From positions 730,211 to 794,210 of the forward strand of contig JAZKJV010005536.1 of the NCBI GenBank assembly GCA_037367405.1: 64,000 nucleotides of DNA, given 5' to 3'. The notes beneath the pieces are model-generated. The model searched no databases. It saw only the letters and a program-made list of their open reading frames with translations, and was not told the origin of the DNA. The translations under genes were made by a program, and so were the position numbers. How positions within the stretch are numbered: the first letter of the stretch is position 1; each line of letters begins with the position of its first letter. Shown here one piece after another: positions 45,843 to 57,344 of this stretch. The stretch comes from Ottelia alismoides (Eukaryota > Streptophyta > Magnoliopsida > Alismatales > Hydrocharitaceae).

Positions 45843-46698
45843 GGGGTGACGCATGGAGGCTCCGGGAGCAGACAGGTGTCGCTCCTAGAAAAATCATAAA
45901 TTAAATCAAATATAAAATAAAAAGAAATAACAAAAGGGGTCAAATAAGAAAGTGGTCAGCACAAAAGTTGCTCATCTCGACAAGATCTACAACTTTCGTG
46001 AAGGATTGGAAATCAGAAGAAGTCATCTGTAAAAAAAGTGATTTTTTGGAGTACCTTATAGATGTAAAATACCACATTTTTATCTTTGGCAGATTTTTTA
46101 TCATTTTTAAATAAGAAAATATGGAATGAATATTTACAACTTAATCTATTTTTTTAATAATTAAGAAAATAAAAAGATAAAATAAAGAGTATTTTGGTCA
46201 ATATGTATAGTATACAATAGAGGCCCAAGACCTAAGTTTCTCCGATTTTTATGAAATTGGTCTTGTTTTGAAGGACTTTAAATGTATATTACTTTAAAGT
46301 GAGTAGACCAAAATCGAACACTGTATGAGAGAGATATGCACATTTTCGTCAGTCAGTCTGAGAATTAGGTTTTTACGTTTATTTGTCAACATTTTAAGTT
46401 AGTATTTTTTTATATTTTTCCTTTATTAATGTTAGAAATATATACACTATAGAGTTGATTTTATTGGATTAGAGTTTGTATAAAATAGATTAAAGTATGT
46501 GAAGTTAGAGAATATACAGGTGAATATGTACAACTGAATTTGGCTCCTTATTTAATGCAAATATGCATGCTAAAATGTGAACATTAATTCTAAATGCATG
46601 AATGATAATAATGCACTATACATGGAGGAATAAAGCTAATTACTTGGGATCAGAGCTCTATTTTTGACTTTTTAGAGTGATGAATCACATATTCATCA

Positions 46699-47684
46699 AC
46701 CATCACCCCTCCCCCGTACACCTCCTCATGCATACCACCTCTCTTATCCATTTTTTCACACCTCTTCCTCAATCCCTTTCCCTCAAGCCCTTCACCACTT
46801 CTGTTTCCCACCGTCTCCCTCTACCTCACCATGCCCATAGCCCTCACCAACTCCTTTCAGCATGTACACACGCTCCATCTCAACTTTGCCCCTTACCATT
46901 TCTATAAATCAAGCACATCCCCTTCTTATCTAATTTTGATCCTCTTCGAGCCACTGTAATCCCAAAGAATCGATCATGTCTTGTTTCTCTTAGTGATAGG
47001 AAGGTGGAGAACCTTATTCGTGGTGTGGAGAAGGAGCTCTGAGGAGGGGTCCACCTTGCCAGAGTGTCATATTTTTATTCCTTATCATAGCCTTGCATTT
47101 TATTTCGAGACATTTCATTCATTTTATCCTTAAATTTCAAGTCAAAGTTCATCAGAGCTTAGAGCTCAGACCATCATTAAATTGTGCATATGACATTGTT
47201 CCGGCCACTGAGCACCCCAATACCTTCCCCATCATTTTCTCCATCTAATCATATGCCCAGATCAACCTGATCTTGCATAGATCAGCGAATCAGATCTCCT
47301 CCACCACCCCTTTATCGGAGATGATCCCATTCGCCCCATTATCATGCAATCCTGCTTCAAATCGAGCCGAGGTTATTCACCCTCGAACCCCAACCATTTT
47401 TGTACAAGAAAGTGCTCTAGCGAAGGTACCTGGAAGTGGATTTGATAAAGGAACATGAGCTCCAGGTGCCTGAAAAGAAGAAGACCTCCAGAACTCCTTC
47501 GACAAGACCTGAACCTATTAGAGACATCCTACAAATGTGGAGGTATCCTAGGAAACTCCAGAGCTAATTAGCAGCACCGGAGATGGCTGGAGGAAGGAGG
47601 AATTGGATATCAAAGCATGAATAGGGAAGTGTTCTTCTTTGTTCTTTGTGACATCCCAGCTACCGTCGTATTAAAGAGGGGGCC
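46699..47684 (+). mobile_element. Fragment F: remnant of an older Athila-like LTR
   Basis: No gene. It lies between the E4 and E5 LTR tips. Phrases in the same order as the E2 LTR (33840-34310) are visible, such as CAGCTACCGTCGTATTAAAG at 47658 beside E2 CAGCAGCCGTCGAATTAAGG near 34289, and a TCGAGG...CCTCGA pair. TATAAAT at 46903-46909 could be its TATA box. I infer that E4 and E5 both inserted into this LTR. Confidence 0.5.
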
Positions 47685-48828
47685 TGATAAATCCCCGATT
47701 TATCAGCTTAATTCTATATATTTATCTCTTTTATTTAAGTTAATAACATGATTCATTGACTAAATAACACTAATTGCTAATTTATGTGTTGTATATAATT
47801 AACACTAATTACTATATATTATTATAGTGTAATGTTTTATGTATTTATACCCCATTAAAAATCAAATAAAAATTAGAATAAGATTGTATATAAATAAACT
47901 AGAATAAAATAAAATAATTTACAAAAAAAATAAGCAAAAGGAAAATTAAAGAAAAATGTTTTATAGTATTTAATTTTGATCTTTATACAAATGACCTCTG
48001 ATCTCTTTGACTTCTACATGAAATTGTAGATCTCGATGAGATCTACAACTTTCATGTTTACCACTTCTCCAAATTCGGCCTTTAACAATCTTTTTTTATT
48101 TTTTATTTGAATTATTGATTTTCTTCAATTCATATCATGCCATGTGGCCCATCTCTTTGTTTGCCACCCGCCTCCATGAAGGCCGTTTGATTACCTTCTG
48201 AACAGATGCATCCAGATCGTATGCTAGAGCCTCATTTTGGACCATTGGATCCCCTTGATCGAATGGATCTTGTCCTTCTAAACATGCCCAAAATCTAGAC
48301 CGCTGGATCTTAATCCAACGGTCCCAAGATCACTTTCAACCTTCATCCCTATACGCCAAAGCGATGCAACTCTTCACATAATGTCAACTTCTCACCATTT
48401 TCTTGATAACTTCCATTAACTTCCCTCTCAACTGCAGCAACCATTCATTTCCTTTTCTTACTATAATCTTCGCTAAAACATTAGAACATCCTAAATCCTT
48501 GTCTCTTCATCAGAGGAGGTGGTTGAAACCACCACTTATAGTCACCAACCTCCAAACTTCCTTCCCTCTAAATCCTCAACCTCCACCTTCGGCAACAAGG
48601 TCTGTCACTTCACGGAATTACACAATAGCTTCTCTAAACCTCTAGTGACAGTTAGAGGTACAGATCGAGCGCCAAGACAAGTGTAACTCCGGCAAGATCC
48701 TTGGCCATGTTGCCATGTTACTGTCCAAAACTCGAGGTTGTCTGAGCTGGATTCTTTAGCCAAGAATCCCAAGCGAAGATCGTGAAGCTTCAAGCTTCAC
48801 AAATAGGCTCCTTATTCAATCTCATTAG
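47685..48828 (+). mobile_element. E5 left LTR, truncated (first 1.14 kb)
   Basis: Begins TGATAAAT...ATTTATCA and matches 54826-55947 with substitutions and small indels. Homology stops at 48828 inside the LTR, and the sequence then reads as pol linker. LTR 3' half, PBS, leader, gag and protease have been deleted. Contains a 40-base palindrome at 48017-48056 around TGTAGATCTC. Confidence 0.88.
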
Positions 48829-49550
48829 GAGGCTGAATCAGGAGAGGACAATGTTCACATAGCAGTTACTAATTTATTACCAGAGTTCTTGACATATGCA
48901 TCACCCTATTCCCTTGATGACAAAGAAGTCCATTTGGACTTGTCAGTTCCCATTCCTTCGAGACAATCAATGGAATTAGATGATAAGTCGGGCGTGGATT
49001 TCGATGAATTACCGTTTATTTCAGGCGATTCGACTCCTTATTTTTCAATACAGTTGGTGGACAACACTACAATTGAGTCATCTCCACTAAGCAGCACAGA
49101 TCCAAATTCAATGGGGGTTGATCCTGATATATCTGATGATTCATCCTTGCCAGAGTTGAAACTACTACCTCCTACACTCAAGTACGCCTTCCTTACGGGA
49201 CCCAAGAATAAGTTCCTATCATCATTAGTTCTAGTTTGACTGTATAACAGGAGACTAAGTTGTTAAAAGTATTAGAGAAGAACCATAAGGCTATAGGTTG
49301 GACTATGTCGAATCTCGTGGGTTTCACACCACATTTTTGTTGAGGAAAATGCAAGGCCTTCCCGTGAGTTTCAAAGGAGGCTTAATCCAAATCTACAGGA
49401 AGTATTCAAGAAAAAAATGAGAAATGGTGTGGAGCAGGCTTTATTTACCCTATCTCTGACTCCAAATGGGTGCCACCTTTACATGTTGTCCCGAAGAAGT
49501 CAAGAATTCAGATGGTGACCAATGAAGAAGGAGTTGAGATTGTGACACGA
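48829..49550 (+). pseudogene. pol: E5 pol linker and RT start
   Basis: Open 116-residue linker (48889-49239) ending SLPELKLLPPTLKYAFLTG, the Athila linker motif, which precedes RT. RT begins in broken phases (SREFQRRLNPNLQE, then WVPPLHVVPKKS near 49470) and reaches EEGVEIVTR at 49550, where an unrelated piece interrupts it. Confidence 0.82.
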
Positions 49551-49675
49551 ACATTTTGTCTACTTCATATGTTGTTCCACTTCTCCTCCTGGAGAATAGA
49601 ACTTCATCATCCCTATAAAATTTTCGAATGAAGCTCCAATAGTCCTAAAGAAGGGCTGCCCAAGGATAATCACCC
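49551..49675 (-). pseudogene. Inverted protease fragment inside E5 RT
   Basis: About 125 bases that read, on the minus strand, IILGQPFFRTIGASFENFIG followed by MMKFYSPGGEVEQ. This is the protease C-terminal motif, close to E4 (IIFGRPFLRTFGAFFDYKVG). It splits the RT block between EIVTR and SWHVCVDYRRLN. Confidence 0.78.
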
Positions 49676-50608
49676 ATGTCATGGCATGTATGTGTTGATT
49701 ACAGGCGCCTGAATGATGCGACAAGAAAGATCACTTTCCTTTGCCTTTTATTGATCAAATTTTGTAGAGATTATCCGGGAAAGAGTTCTTCTGTTATCTT
49801 GACGGTAACTCAGGATACAATCAAGTAGCAGTCGCTCCTGAAGACCAGGAAAAGACCACCTTCACATGTCCTTTCGGTACATATGCATTCAAGTGCATGC
49901 ATTTTGGGTTATGTAATGCCCCATGCATATTTCAATGGTGCATGATTGTGGTATTTGACGAGATGGTTGGGGATTTCCTTGAGGTCTTCATGGATGATTT
50001 TCAGTCCATGGTGATTCATTTGATTCTTGTTTAGAACACTTGGACCACATTTTACAGAGGTGTAGGGAGGTGAATCCGGTACTCTCCTGTGAAAAGAGTC
50101 ATTTCATGGTCAAGGAGGGTATCGTGGTGGGGCAAGTTATCTCGAAAAAAGGGATGGAGGTTGATCCTGCCAAGGTGGATGTGATTAAGAAACTTGATCC
50201 ACCAACCAACATCAAGTCAGTCAGGTCATTTATGGGGCATGTTGGATTTTATAGAAGATTTATTCAAGATTTTTCTAAGATTGCTCGACCACTGACTGAG
50301 CTCTTAGGGAAATACACAGAGTTCTTTGTCGATCACAAATGTCTTGAAGCCTTTGAGCTTCTTAAAAAGAAGATCTACGACTCGCCAATGCTGCAAGCTC
50401 CTGATTGGTCTCTTACCTTTAAGATCATGACTGGTGCTTCACATTTTGCTATAGGAGCTGTATTGGGGCAGCGACGAGATCAGATTCCATTTGATATTCA
50501 CTACGCAAGCAAAATTTTGGATCTAGCTCAAAGACATTATACAGTAAGTGAAAAAGAAATGCTTGCAGTAGTTTGGGCATTAGAAAATTTAAGTCTGTGA
50601 TTTTAGGC
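49676..50608 (+). pseudogene. pol: E5 reverse transcriptase and RNase H start
   Basis: SWHVCVDYRRLNDATRK, then after a phase change FCYLDGNSGYNQVAVAP (motif A) and EVFMDD (motif C, then a one-base insertion). From 50040 to 50600 there are 186 open residues: [54 protein letters not shown], then RNase H MTGASHFAIGAVLGQRRD and [13 protein letters not shown]. The usual MTDAS is MTGAS, so the first RNase H Asp is Gly. Confidence 0.87.
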
Positions 50609-52179
50609 GCAAAAGTGACAGTTTATACAGATCATTCAGCTATTAGGTATCTCATGGAAAAGAAGGATGCGAAGGCACGTCTTCTTAGATGGATATTGTT
50701 ACTCTAGGAATTTGATCTAGAAATTAAGGATAAACCTGGGGTCAAGAATGTAGTAGCTGATCATCTTTGGAGGATCGAACTTAAAGATTCCCTTGATTCT
50801 AAGCTTATTCGATAGACTTTTCCAGATGAGTATATTGGTGTTATAGATTCACTTCCAACGTACGCCAACATGGTTAACTTCCTTGTCTCCAAGCAAGTTC
50901 CTCATGGTTGGAATAGGAGCAGTATAGACCGACTTAAGTCGGATTCGAGGAAAATACCATTGGGAGGATCCGTTCCTTTTCCTTGAAGGACAGGATTGTG
51001 TCTGGAGAAGGTGTATTTCTTAGGAGGAATACCTGAGTGTCCTCACATATTATCACTTACTTGAAGCTGGAGGACACCACTCAGGAAAAAGAACCACTCA
51101 CAAAATATTGCAATGTGGTTTCTATTGGCCGACCTTATTTAGAGATGTAGATGATTTTGTACGGTCGTACCCTGTTTGTCAGAGAACTGGAGGTATTGTT
51201 GCTTTTAGAGATGAAATGCCCATTTATCCTATAATTTTTTGTGATGTCTTTGATGCTTGGGGCGTCGATTTTATGGGTCATTTTCTAAATAGCCATGGTT
51301 TTCATTATATCTTGTTAGCAGTTGATTACTTGTCAAGATGAGTGGAGCTATTCCAACTGAGCTGCAGATGGATAAACTGTACGCAAATTTATCAAGGACC
51401 ATATTATTTCAAGGTTCGGGGAACCTAAAGTATTGATCTCTGATGGGGCAAGTAACTTTGTGAATGGATTGATGAAATTATTAGCTAAGGACTATAAATT
51501 TGAGCACAAAGTAACTAGTCCTTACCACCCTCAATCGAACGGCATGGCAGAAGTTTCAAATAGAGAAGTGAAAAGCATTCTTCAAAAGTTAGTCCGTCCA
51601 GACAGGAAGAACTGGTCTTAATTGTTGGACCAAGTTCCTTGGGCCTATAGACCAGCATACAAGATACATCTTGGCACTTCTCCATTTAGGATGATTTAAG
51701 GCAAGCCATGTCATTTGCCCGCTGAGTTAGTATATAAATCTAAATGGGCTATGAAGAAGATTAATTAGAGCTGTCACTTAGGAAAATTGTGTATAGACCT
51801 TGGCCTAAATGAACTAGTGGAAATCCGCAACCGAGCATATGACAACATAATGATCTATAAGGACAAAGTTAAGAAGTGGCATGAGTCGCATATTAAATGC
51901 AAAAACTTTGTTCCTAGACAGAAGGTATGGTTGTTTAATGCAAGGTTAAAGATTTTCCACAGGAAACTTAAATCAAAGTGGACAGGTCCTTTCATTGTCA
52001 GGGCAGTGCATGAGAATGGTTGTATAGAAATCTCAAAGCTTTCAGAGTATGCACCATACTTTTTGGTTAACGGGTAGTTACTCAAGCATTTTATTGAATC
52101 CTCGGAAAGGTTAACTCCCGTAGAAATGATCAACTTCATGCCTATTGATACAGTTCACAATCCCTCAAGTAAGGCATGA
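50609..52179 (+). pseudogene. pol: E5 RNase H end and integrase
   Basis: [34 protein letters not shown], then integrase: HHSGKRTTHKILQCGFYWPTLF, CPVCQRTG-like YPVCQRTGG (first finger Cys now Tyr), DAWGVDFMGHFLNSHGFHYI (first Asp), ISDGASNFVNG (second Asp), SNGMAEVSNREVK (Glu). The C-terminal part runs KVKKWHESHIKCKNFVPRQK, SKWTGPFIVRAVHENGCIEI. TAG at about 52075 (CAG to TAG), final TGA at 52177-52179. Several other stops and phase changes. Confidence 0.87.
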
Positions 52180-52268
52180 GTATTAGGAAAGATTAAAAAT
52201 CTAAAGAGATTCATCTTCTTGAGATTCAGCTAACACTGATCCCTTTATCACTGAGCTTCCTATTCATT

Positions 52269-52395
52269 ATACTTATGCCTATTTTAAGCCTAAGTATAGG
52301 GGGATCTAATTTCATTCTGATTGCTCAACTCGGGTCTCCAAGTTTAAATTCATATCTTTATACTTAAGCTATTCCTCAACTTAAGTATAGGGGGA
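52269..52395 (+). repeat. Two PPT-capped hairpins (E5)
   Basis: ATACTTATGCCT...AGCCTAAGTAT (52269-52303, imperfect) followed by AGGGGGATC; TATACTTAAG...CTTAAGTATA (52359-52389, perfect 10 bp) followed by GGGGGACC. In the second the stem is TTAAG/CTTAA where other hairpins have TTAGG/CCTAA, so pairing is kept although sequence differs. Confidence 0.78.
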
Positions 52396-52485
52396 CCTGA
52401 GTCCATATTTTCATTTAACTGATTCTTTTACTCATGATGCATCATAATTATGGATTCAGTTCTTGTATCTTCTTTTATACCTAGC

Positions 52486-52587
52486 ATGAGCTATGGCTTC
52501 ATTTCACTTGTGTTATGAGGACATAGTAAAAGCTAAGTATAGGGGGCCTTACATATATATTGCATATATACTTTAGCCATAGCTCAT
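52486..52587 (+). other. Paired-arm module (E5)
   Basis: ATGAGCTATGG (52486-52496) pairs perfectly with CCATAGCTCAT (52577-52587). Inside: GAGGACATAG, AAGCTAAGTATAGGGGG (52530-52546) and TATATA. Compared with E1 (GAGTTATG/CATAACTC) the arms differ at one position on both sides, a compensatory C-G versus T-A change. Confidence 0.75.
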
Positions 52588-52958
52588 ATTCTTAATTTTT
52601 CAAAATTGTTGGGGTTATGGGTATCGTTTCCCTCTTGTAAAACTAATTTGTATCAAATGTTTTGAAAAAAAATTTGGAAATTATATTATACGATTTGACA
52701 TGTTTGGAAAATCTTTTGTAAAATATTTTTAAAATATGTTTATTTATGTGATAATGTTTGCAAAAGGTTTTCAAAAAACCTTTCAAAGCTAAGGGTGTAA
52801 ATGAGTCTAATTATTTAAAACCTCTAACTTTCTTGTGTCTCTTCTGTTTCCTGTAGTGTTTTAATTATATCTCAGAGTTTGTGACGTTTCTCTGAGCAGT
52901 CTTGTCTTTTTCATTTATAAGGTTGTTTCCTTTCCTTGGAATGTTATAAAGGTCCGAG

Positions 52959-53405
52959 ATGGAGAAAATTTTGGAGATCGATTCTTTATTTTGGAAGATT
53001 AAGTTGATAAGGAGTTCTCTGAAAAGAGTAATGCCAATTAAGGAGGGTGATCTTTTGATAGAAGAATTAGATACAGATGTTCCTTTACCTTTTCTCGAGG
53101 ATGTTCACTTGATGAATACTCACCTTTCTTGTAAGTTGGGTCATTCCTCTTTGTCTATTTTTTCTCTTTTAAGAAGAACCCAAAAATCTATCGCAGGATT
53201 TCAAGGATCCATTCATCTTCCCAAAATCATGAAGAATTTTGAGGCTTCCCATGTAGATATGAATATTACTTTCGAGGAAGAATGGCATCTTTCTAGAAGG
53301 ATAGAATTCCAAGTTGATGAAAACATTTCTTACTCATATTCGGAAGTATTCTCCATTAGGAAGAAGCGGTTGGAACATAAGACATCCTGTGATTTTAAAC
53401 CTTGA
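52959..53405 (+). CDS. Unrecognised 148-residue ORF after E5 integrase
   Basis: ATG at 52959 (MEKILEIDSLFWKIK) to a stop at 53403-53405, uninterrupted although the surrounding pol has many stops. No transmembrane segment, no family recognised. The composition is mixed and protein-like: leucine-rich start, basic middle (LLRRTQKSIAGF), acidic segment, basic end. It sits where some Athila elements have an env-like or extra ORF. It may be a remnant of one, a captured sequence, or chance. Confidence 0.4.
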   Translation: MEKILEIDSLFWKIKLIRSSLKRVMPIKEGDLLIEELDTDVPLPFLEDVHLMNTHLSCKLGHSSLSIFSLLRRTQKSIAGFQGSIHLPKIMKNFEASHVDMNITFEEEWHLSRRIEFQVDENISYSYSEVFSIRKKRLEHKTSCDFKP

Positions 53406-53982
53406 AGACTCAATCTTGATTTCTAAGGAGTTGAAGTTGTAATGTTGTGTTGTGTATCTTAGTATCTGTTCCTCGTGTTAATCCTCTATGATGTTCTGTC
53501 AAAGATATCTTTGTTCAATAAAGCTAATAATTCTTTTGCAAAATTTACTAACTAGCTGCTTGTTAATTGTGTCTTTCCCTGGCATTTTTTAACTATGCAC
53601 TCTAGGCTTGGTACAATCTTCAGACACTTGGTTTTTGGAGTCCTTAAACTTAGAGTTATTATGTATTAATAATTAGAGTCATGTACATAAAAATTCATAC
53701 TCTCTTTACTATATCCCATGATTATTCTCATTTAAAAGAAATTGACTACTACTCATATTCACGACTACAATAGTGATTGAGATGAGTCAAAGTATCACGA
53801 AAGAAACTGGGATTGAAAGTTTAAGTTTGGACTTGATCTATAGGATGCTCGAGGATTGGATAAGATTAATGAAGGCTTCATGAAACCTGAGTGTTAGCAT
53901 CTTAGCCAGTATGAGACTTGTTCTCATGCTATCTCTTGATCAAACCTAAAGTGCCTGGGAATGATGATATTAAATTAATAAG

Positions 53983-54586
53983 TTGATCGGTGTGCGCCAA
54001 TCTTTTGGAAAAACTAGTGGAGCTAGCCAAAAACAAAGAAAAGGAAGGAATGATGAAAGAAAAGCTCTCACCATACAAAATCAAATATTAGAAGAGCCTT
54101 CATCAAAGGCAAACACTCCCAACCATTTCAAAGTGTCAACTTGGACAACCGCTACTAGGACCAGGAGTCAGGATAGCACCCAAAAGGGCTCTGCATCGTA
54201 AATGCTACAAGTCTGGGTGTAGAAGGTATAATAGATACTCAAAAAAGGCACACCTCAGTGTACTCACAAGAAAACTAGTCCAGACGACTCGAACTTCTCT
54301 TGACGGACAAACCGATTCGCTAAGACAAAATAAAAATATGTTGCATTCTGGCACTAGAGAGAACCCTGTTCCTACGAGAGGAAGAGAAAATAAGTACACA
54401 ATCCTATATCCTCCATTATTTGGCCTTTCATCCGTACTTTTTAAGTCTGACAAACTAAAGAGATGGTGGATTGAAGCAAGACTAGATTTATTCCCTAGAG
54501 TTGAGGGTTGGGTCCTTAGGAGAACTTTCAAGATTGGAATTGTTGGTGATGTTTTGATTCTACTCTCTTGTTGCAGTCAACACTAA
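53983..54586 (+). other. Unassigned short frames before the E5 PPT
   Basis: Frames at 53983-54201 (basic, Ser/Thr/Gln-rich, KQRKGRNDERKA) and 54338-54586 show no domain and lie in different phases. I see nothing that establishes a gene; they may derive from the same lost ORF as 52959-53405. Confidence 0.3.
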
Positions 54587-54812
54587 GTCATATTCCTTAT
54601 ATTTATAAGTACAATTGAGATTCTGGCAATTAGAGGAGTTGAATTCTTTTTGAATAATACTAGGATCAATTCAGAGTTTTAGGATTCTTAAAATTCAGTG
54701 TTCTAGATCAATACAAGCCTTGTAATCTCACAAGCACAAGTCAGGGACTTCAATAATTAAACTAACTCGCTACCAAATTCATTATCTATTACCTCAAGGA
54801 CGATCTTAGCTT

Positions 54813-54825
54813 AAGTATAGGAGGG
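54813..54825 (+). other. E5 terminal polypurine tract
   Basis: AAGTATAGGAGGG directly before the LTR tip TGATAAAT; one A interrupts the G run. Confidence 0.87.
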
Positions 54826-57324
54826 TGATAAATACCAGATTTATCAGCTTAATTTTATATATTTATCTCCTTTATTTAAGGTAATAACATGAATCATTGA
54901 CTAAATAACACTAATTGCTAATTTATGTGTTGTATATACTTAACACTAATTACTATATATTATTCTGGTGTTATATTTTATGTATTTATTTTACATTAAA
55001 ATCAAATAAAAATTAGAATAAGATTGTATATAAATAAACTAGAATAAAATAAAGTACAAAAAATAAGCAAAAGGAAAATTAAAGAAAAATGTTTTATAGT
55101 AATTATTTTGATCTTTTTACAAATGACCTCTGATTTCTTTGACTTCTGCATGAAAGTTGTAGATCTCATCAGGATCTACAACTTCATGTTTACTACTTTT
55201 CCAAATTCTTTTTTTTGATTTTATATTTGAATTATTGATTTTCTTCAAATCAGATCATGCCATGTGGCCCGTCTCTTTGCTTGCCACCCGTTTCCTTGAA
55301 GGTTGTTTGATTACCTTATGAACAGATGCATCCAGACCGTCTGCTAGCACATCATTTTGGACCATTGGATCCCCTTGATCGAATGGATCTTGTCCTTCTA
55401 AACACGCCCAAATATGGACCGTTGGATCTTAATCCAACGATCCCAAGATCGCCTTCAACCTTCATCCCTATACGCCCAAGCGACGCAACTCTTCACATCA
55501 TGTCAACTTATAACCATTTTCTCGACAACTTCCATTAACTTCCCTCTCAACTGCAACATCCATTCATTTCCTTTTCTTACTATAATCTTTGCTAAAAGAT
55601 TAGAACATCCTAAATACTTGTCTCTTCATCGGAGGAGGTGGTTGGAACAACCACCTATAGTCACCAACCTACGAACTTCCTTCCCCTTAAATCCTCGACC
55701 TCCACCTTCGGCAACCAGGTCGGTCACTTCATGGAACTACACCCTAGCCTCTCTTAACCTCCACTGACAGTTAGAGGTACAGATCGAGCTCCATGATGAG
55801 TGTAACTCCGACGAGATCCTTGGCCATGTTGCCAAGTTACGGCCCTATACCTGAGGTTGTCTGAGCTGGATTCTTTAGCCAGGAATCCCATGCGAAGATC
55901 GTGAAGCTTCGAGCTTCACAAATAGGCTCCTAATTCAATCTCATTAGCGTCATGTTCTACTCTTCAAATCTCAGGAAGTATGTGTTTCTTTTGGACTAAC
56001 ACTGTAGGTCATGTCGGCTTCAATGATCGGAGATTAGAAGCGAGCTCCGAGTCTATTTACCCTCCGGTAACACTTCATTAATTGAGCTTGTTCTGGACCG
56101 TTCCATCTTCTTCAAGCAACCATCGTCATCGTTGAAGTTCAATGAAGGTTTGGAGACTTCTAGAGAGCAACCGGAAGCATGGCGGAGCTTTTCAATATTC
56201 ATCATAGCACAGAGGAGCACAAGATCAACTGGGAAGCAGATACTGTTGATCTCCCTAAATTGGGAAAGATCTAACAGTGCAATTCGATCCTCGTTGCCAG
56301 CCCGAAGCAATGTTTCGACCCTTAGGCTTGTGTGTCGGGCCAGTATTTGAACCTTGCACGGATTACTAGAATTTGATGCGTGACCCCAGCCTGAGTCAGA
56401 CCCTGCGACGAGTCACATGGTTCTGCATGCGGAATTAGAGAAATTACAGATTCAGCCCGGATGTTTTTAACAATTACAGATAAGTCATCCTGCCTGTATA
56501 AAATTTACATTATAGCCCTTGTGGGTTTTATTAATTTCATTTAAGTCCCTATCGTTCTTATATGTAATAAAAATTGGAAGTTTTTATTACAATTGTACCC
56601 CTGGATACTATGTTGAATATCTTGATATCCTGAAGTCCAAATAATGTGATTTTGGTATCGTTTTAAAGTGTGTTTGGCACTCTATCTTATAGTAGCATGT
56701 GTGGTTGATTTTGACTAATAATTCACGCATTATCTGTTAATGTTTAAAGGTTTTGATTGATTGATGCATTTTAGTTGAATTCAAATATCCAGCATGATCA
56801 TTTATACCCTTTGAGCATGATAGTATTTAAGATCTACTATTTTTTTGAATGTAAATCATCTTTGGATCATTAAAAGATGTAAATTATTAGAGTGGAGATG
56901 AGATATGATTTTGGGACTAACTTCTTCTTGTTGAAGTGATTTCCTATGGAGTTAATATAGGTTATTATCACTAATCATCAAGTTACTTGTTATGAGTTTT
57001 GAAGTGTTGATCTCCTATCTGTCTTGTTTGTGCATTTATGTTTGTATTTGATTTAGTAGCATTAAAAGACGTGTTAAAATTCTATGTTGATTGTGTATTG
57101 TGCATTAGCTCGAAGTAATAAATCTCTAAATCATTGTCTAAAATTATTTGTTCTCTAAATTTAATTATTAAAGTGCTCACATCCTTGTGTTCAACCATGG
57201 ACTTCCCAAGTTAAAAATTAAAGCCGAGAACCTCATCATTGAAATTCATCTCGATTCTGTATGAGAATCTAAGTGCTCGTGCTACAACGGATCTCTCTTA
57301 ACACATGCATTTAGCGCTTCATCA
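54826..57324 (+). mobile_element. E5 full LTR, 2499 bp, shared by two internal regions
   Basis: Starts TGATAAAT-N5-ATTTATCA after a PPT and ends CTTCATCA before a PBS. It therefore acts as 3' LTR for the pol on its left and as 5' LTR for the leader and gag on its right. The first 1.12 kb matches 47685-48828. A near palindrome around TGTAGATCTC lies at 55149-55188. Confidence 0.9.
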
Positions 57325-57326
57325 GA

Positions 57327-57344
57327 TGGTGCCGTTGCCGGGGA
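57327..57344 (+). other. E5 primer-binding site, tRNA-Asp type
   Basis: TGGTGCCGTTGCCGGGGA, two bases after the LTR. One C to T difference from the E3 site. Confidence 0.92.

Larger units (their letters stand above)
43047..46698 (-). mobile_element. E4 5' LTR, about 3652 bp
   Basis: Right tip at 46698 with TGATGAAT-N5-ATTCATCA, the element's LTR start; left edge set from the eroded PBS. Contains CACGTG hairpins (43841-43874, 44111-44133), a GC-richer zone with open frames lacking domains, GA microsatellites and an AAT-rich zone. The opposing LTR lies outside the window beyond E2, so the left edge is approximate. Confidence 0.8.
52180..54812 (+). other. E5 3' non-coding region
   Basis: Two PPT-capped hairpins (52269-52395), paired-arm module (52486-52587), then a stretch unlike that of the other elements, with open frames at 52959-53405 and 53983-54586. 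I did not find the CTACACTGG doublet here. Confidence 0.7.

Noticed and set aside
43047..46698. E4 and E1 LTRs both measure 3652 bp
   Set aside because: The sequences are clearly divergent and the E4 left edge is approximate; I treat equal length as coincidence.
46699..47684. Possible host gene piece between E4 and E5
   Set aside because: Frames are short (61-76 residues) and phrases in order match an LTR of the E2 type.
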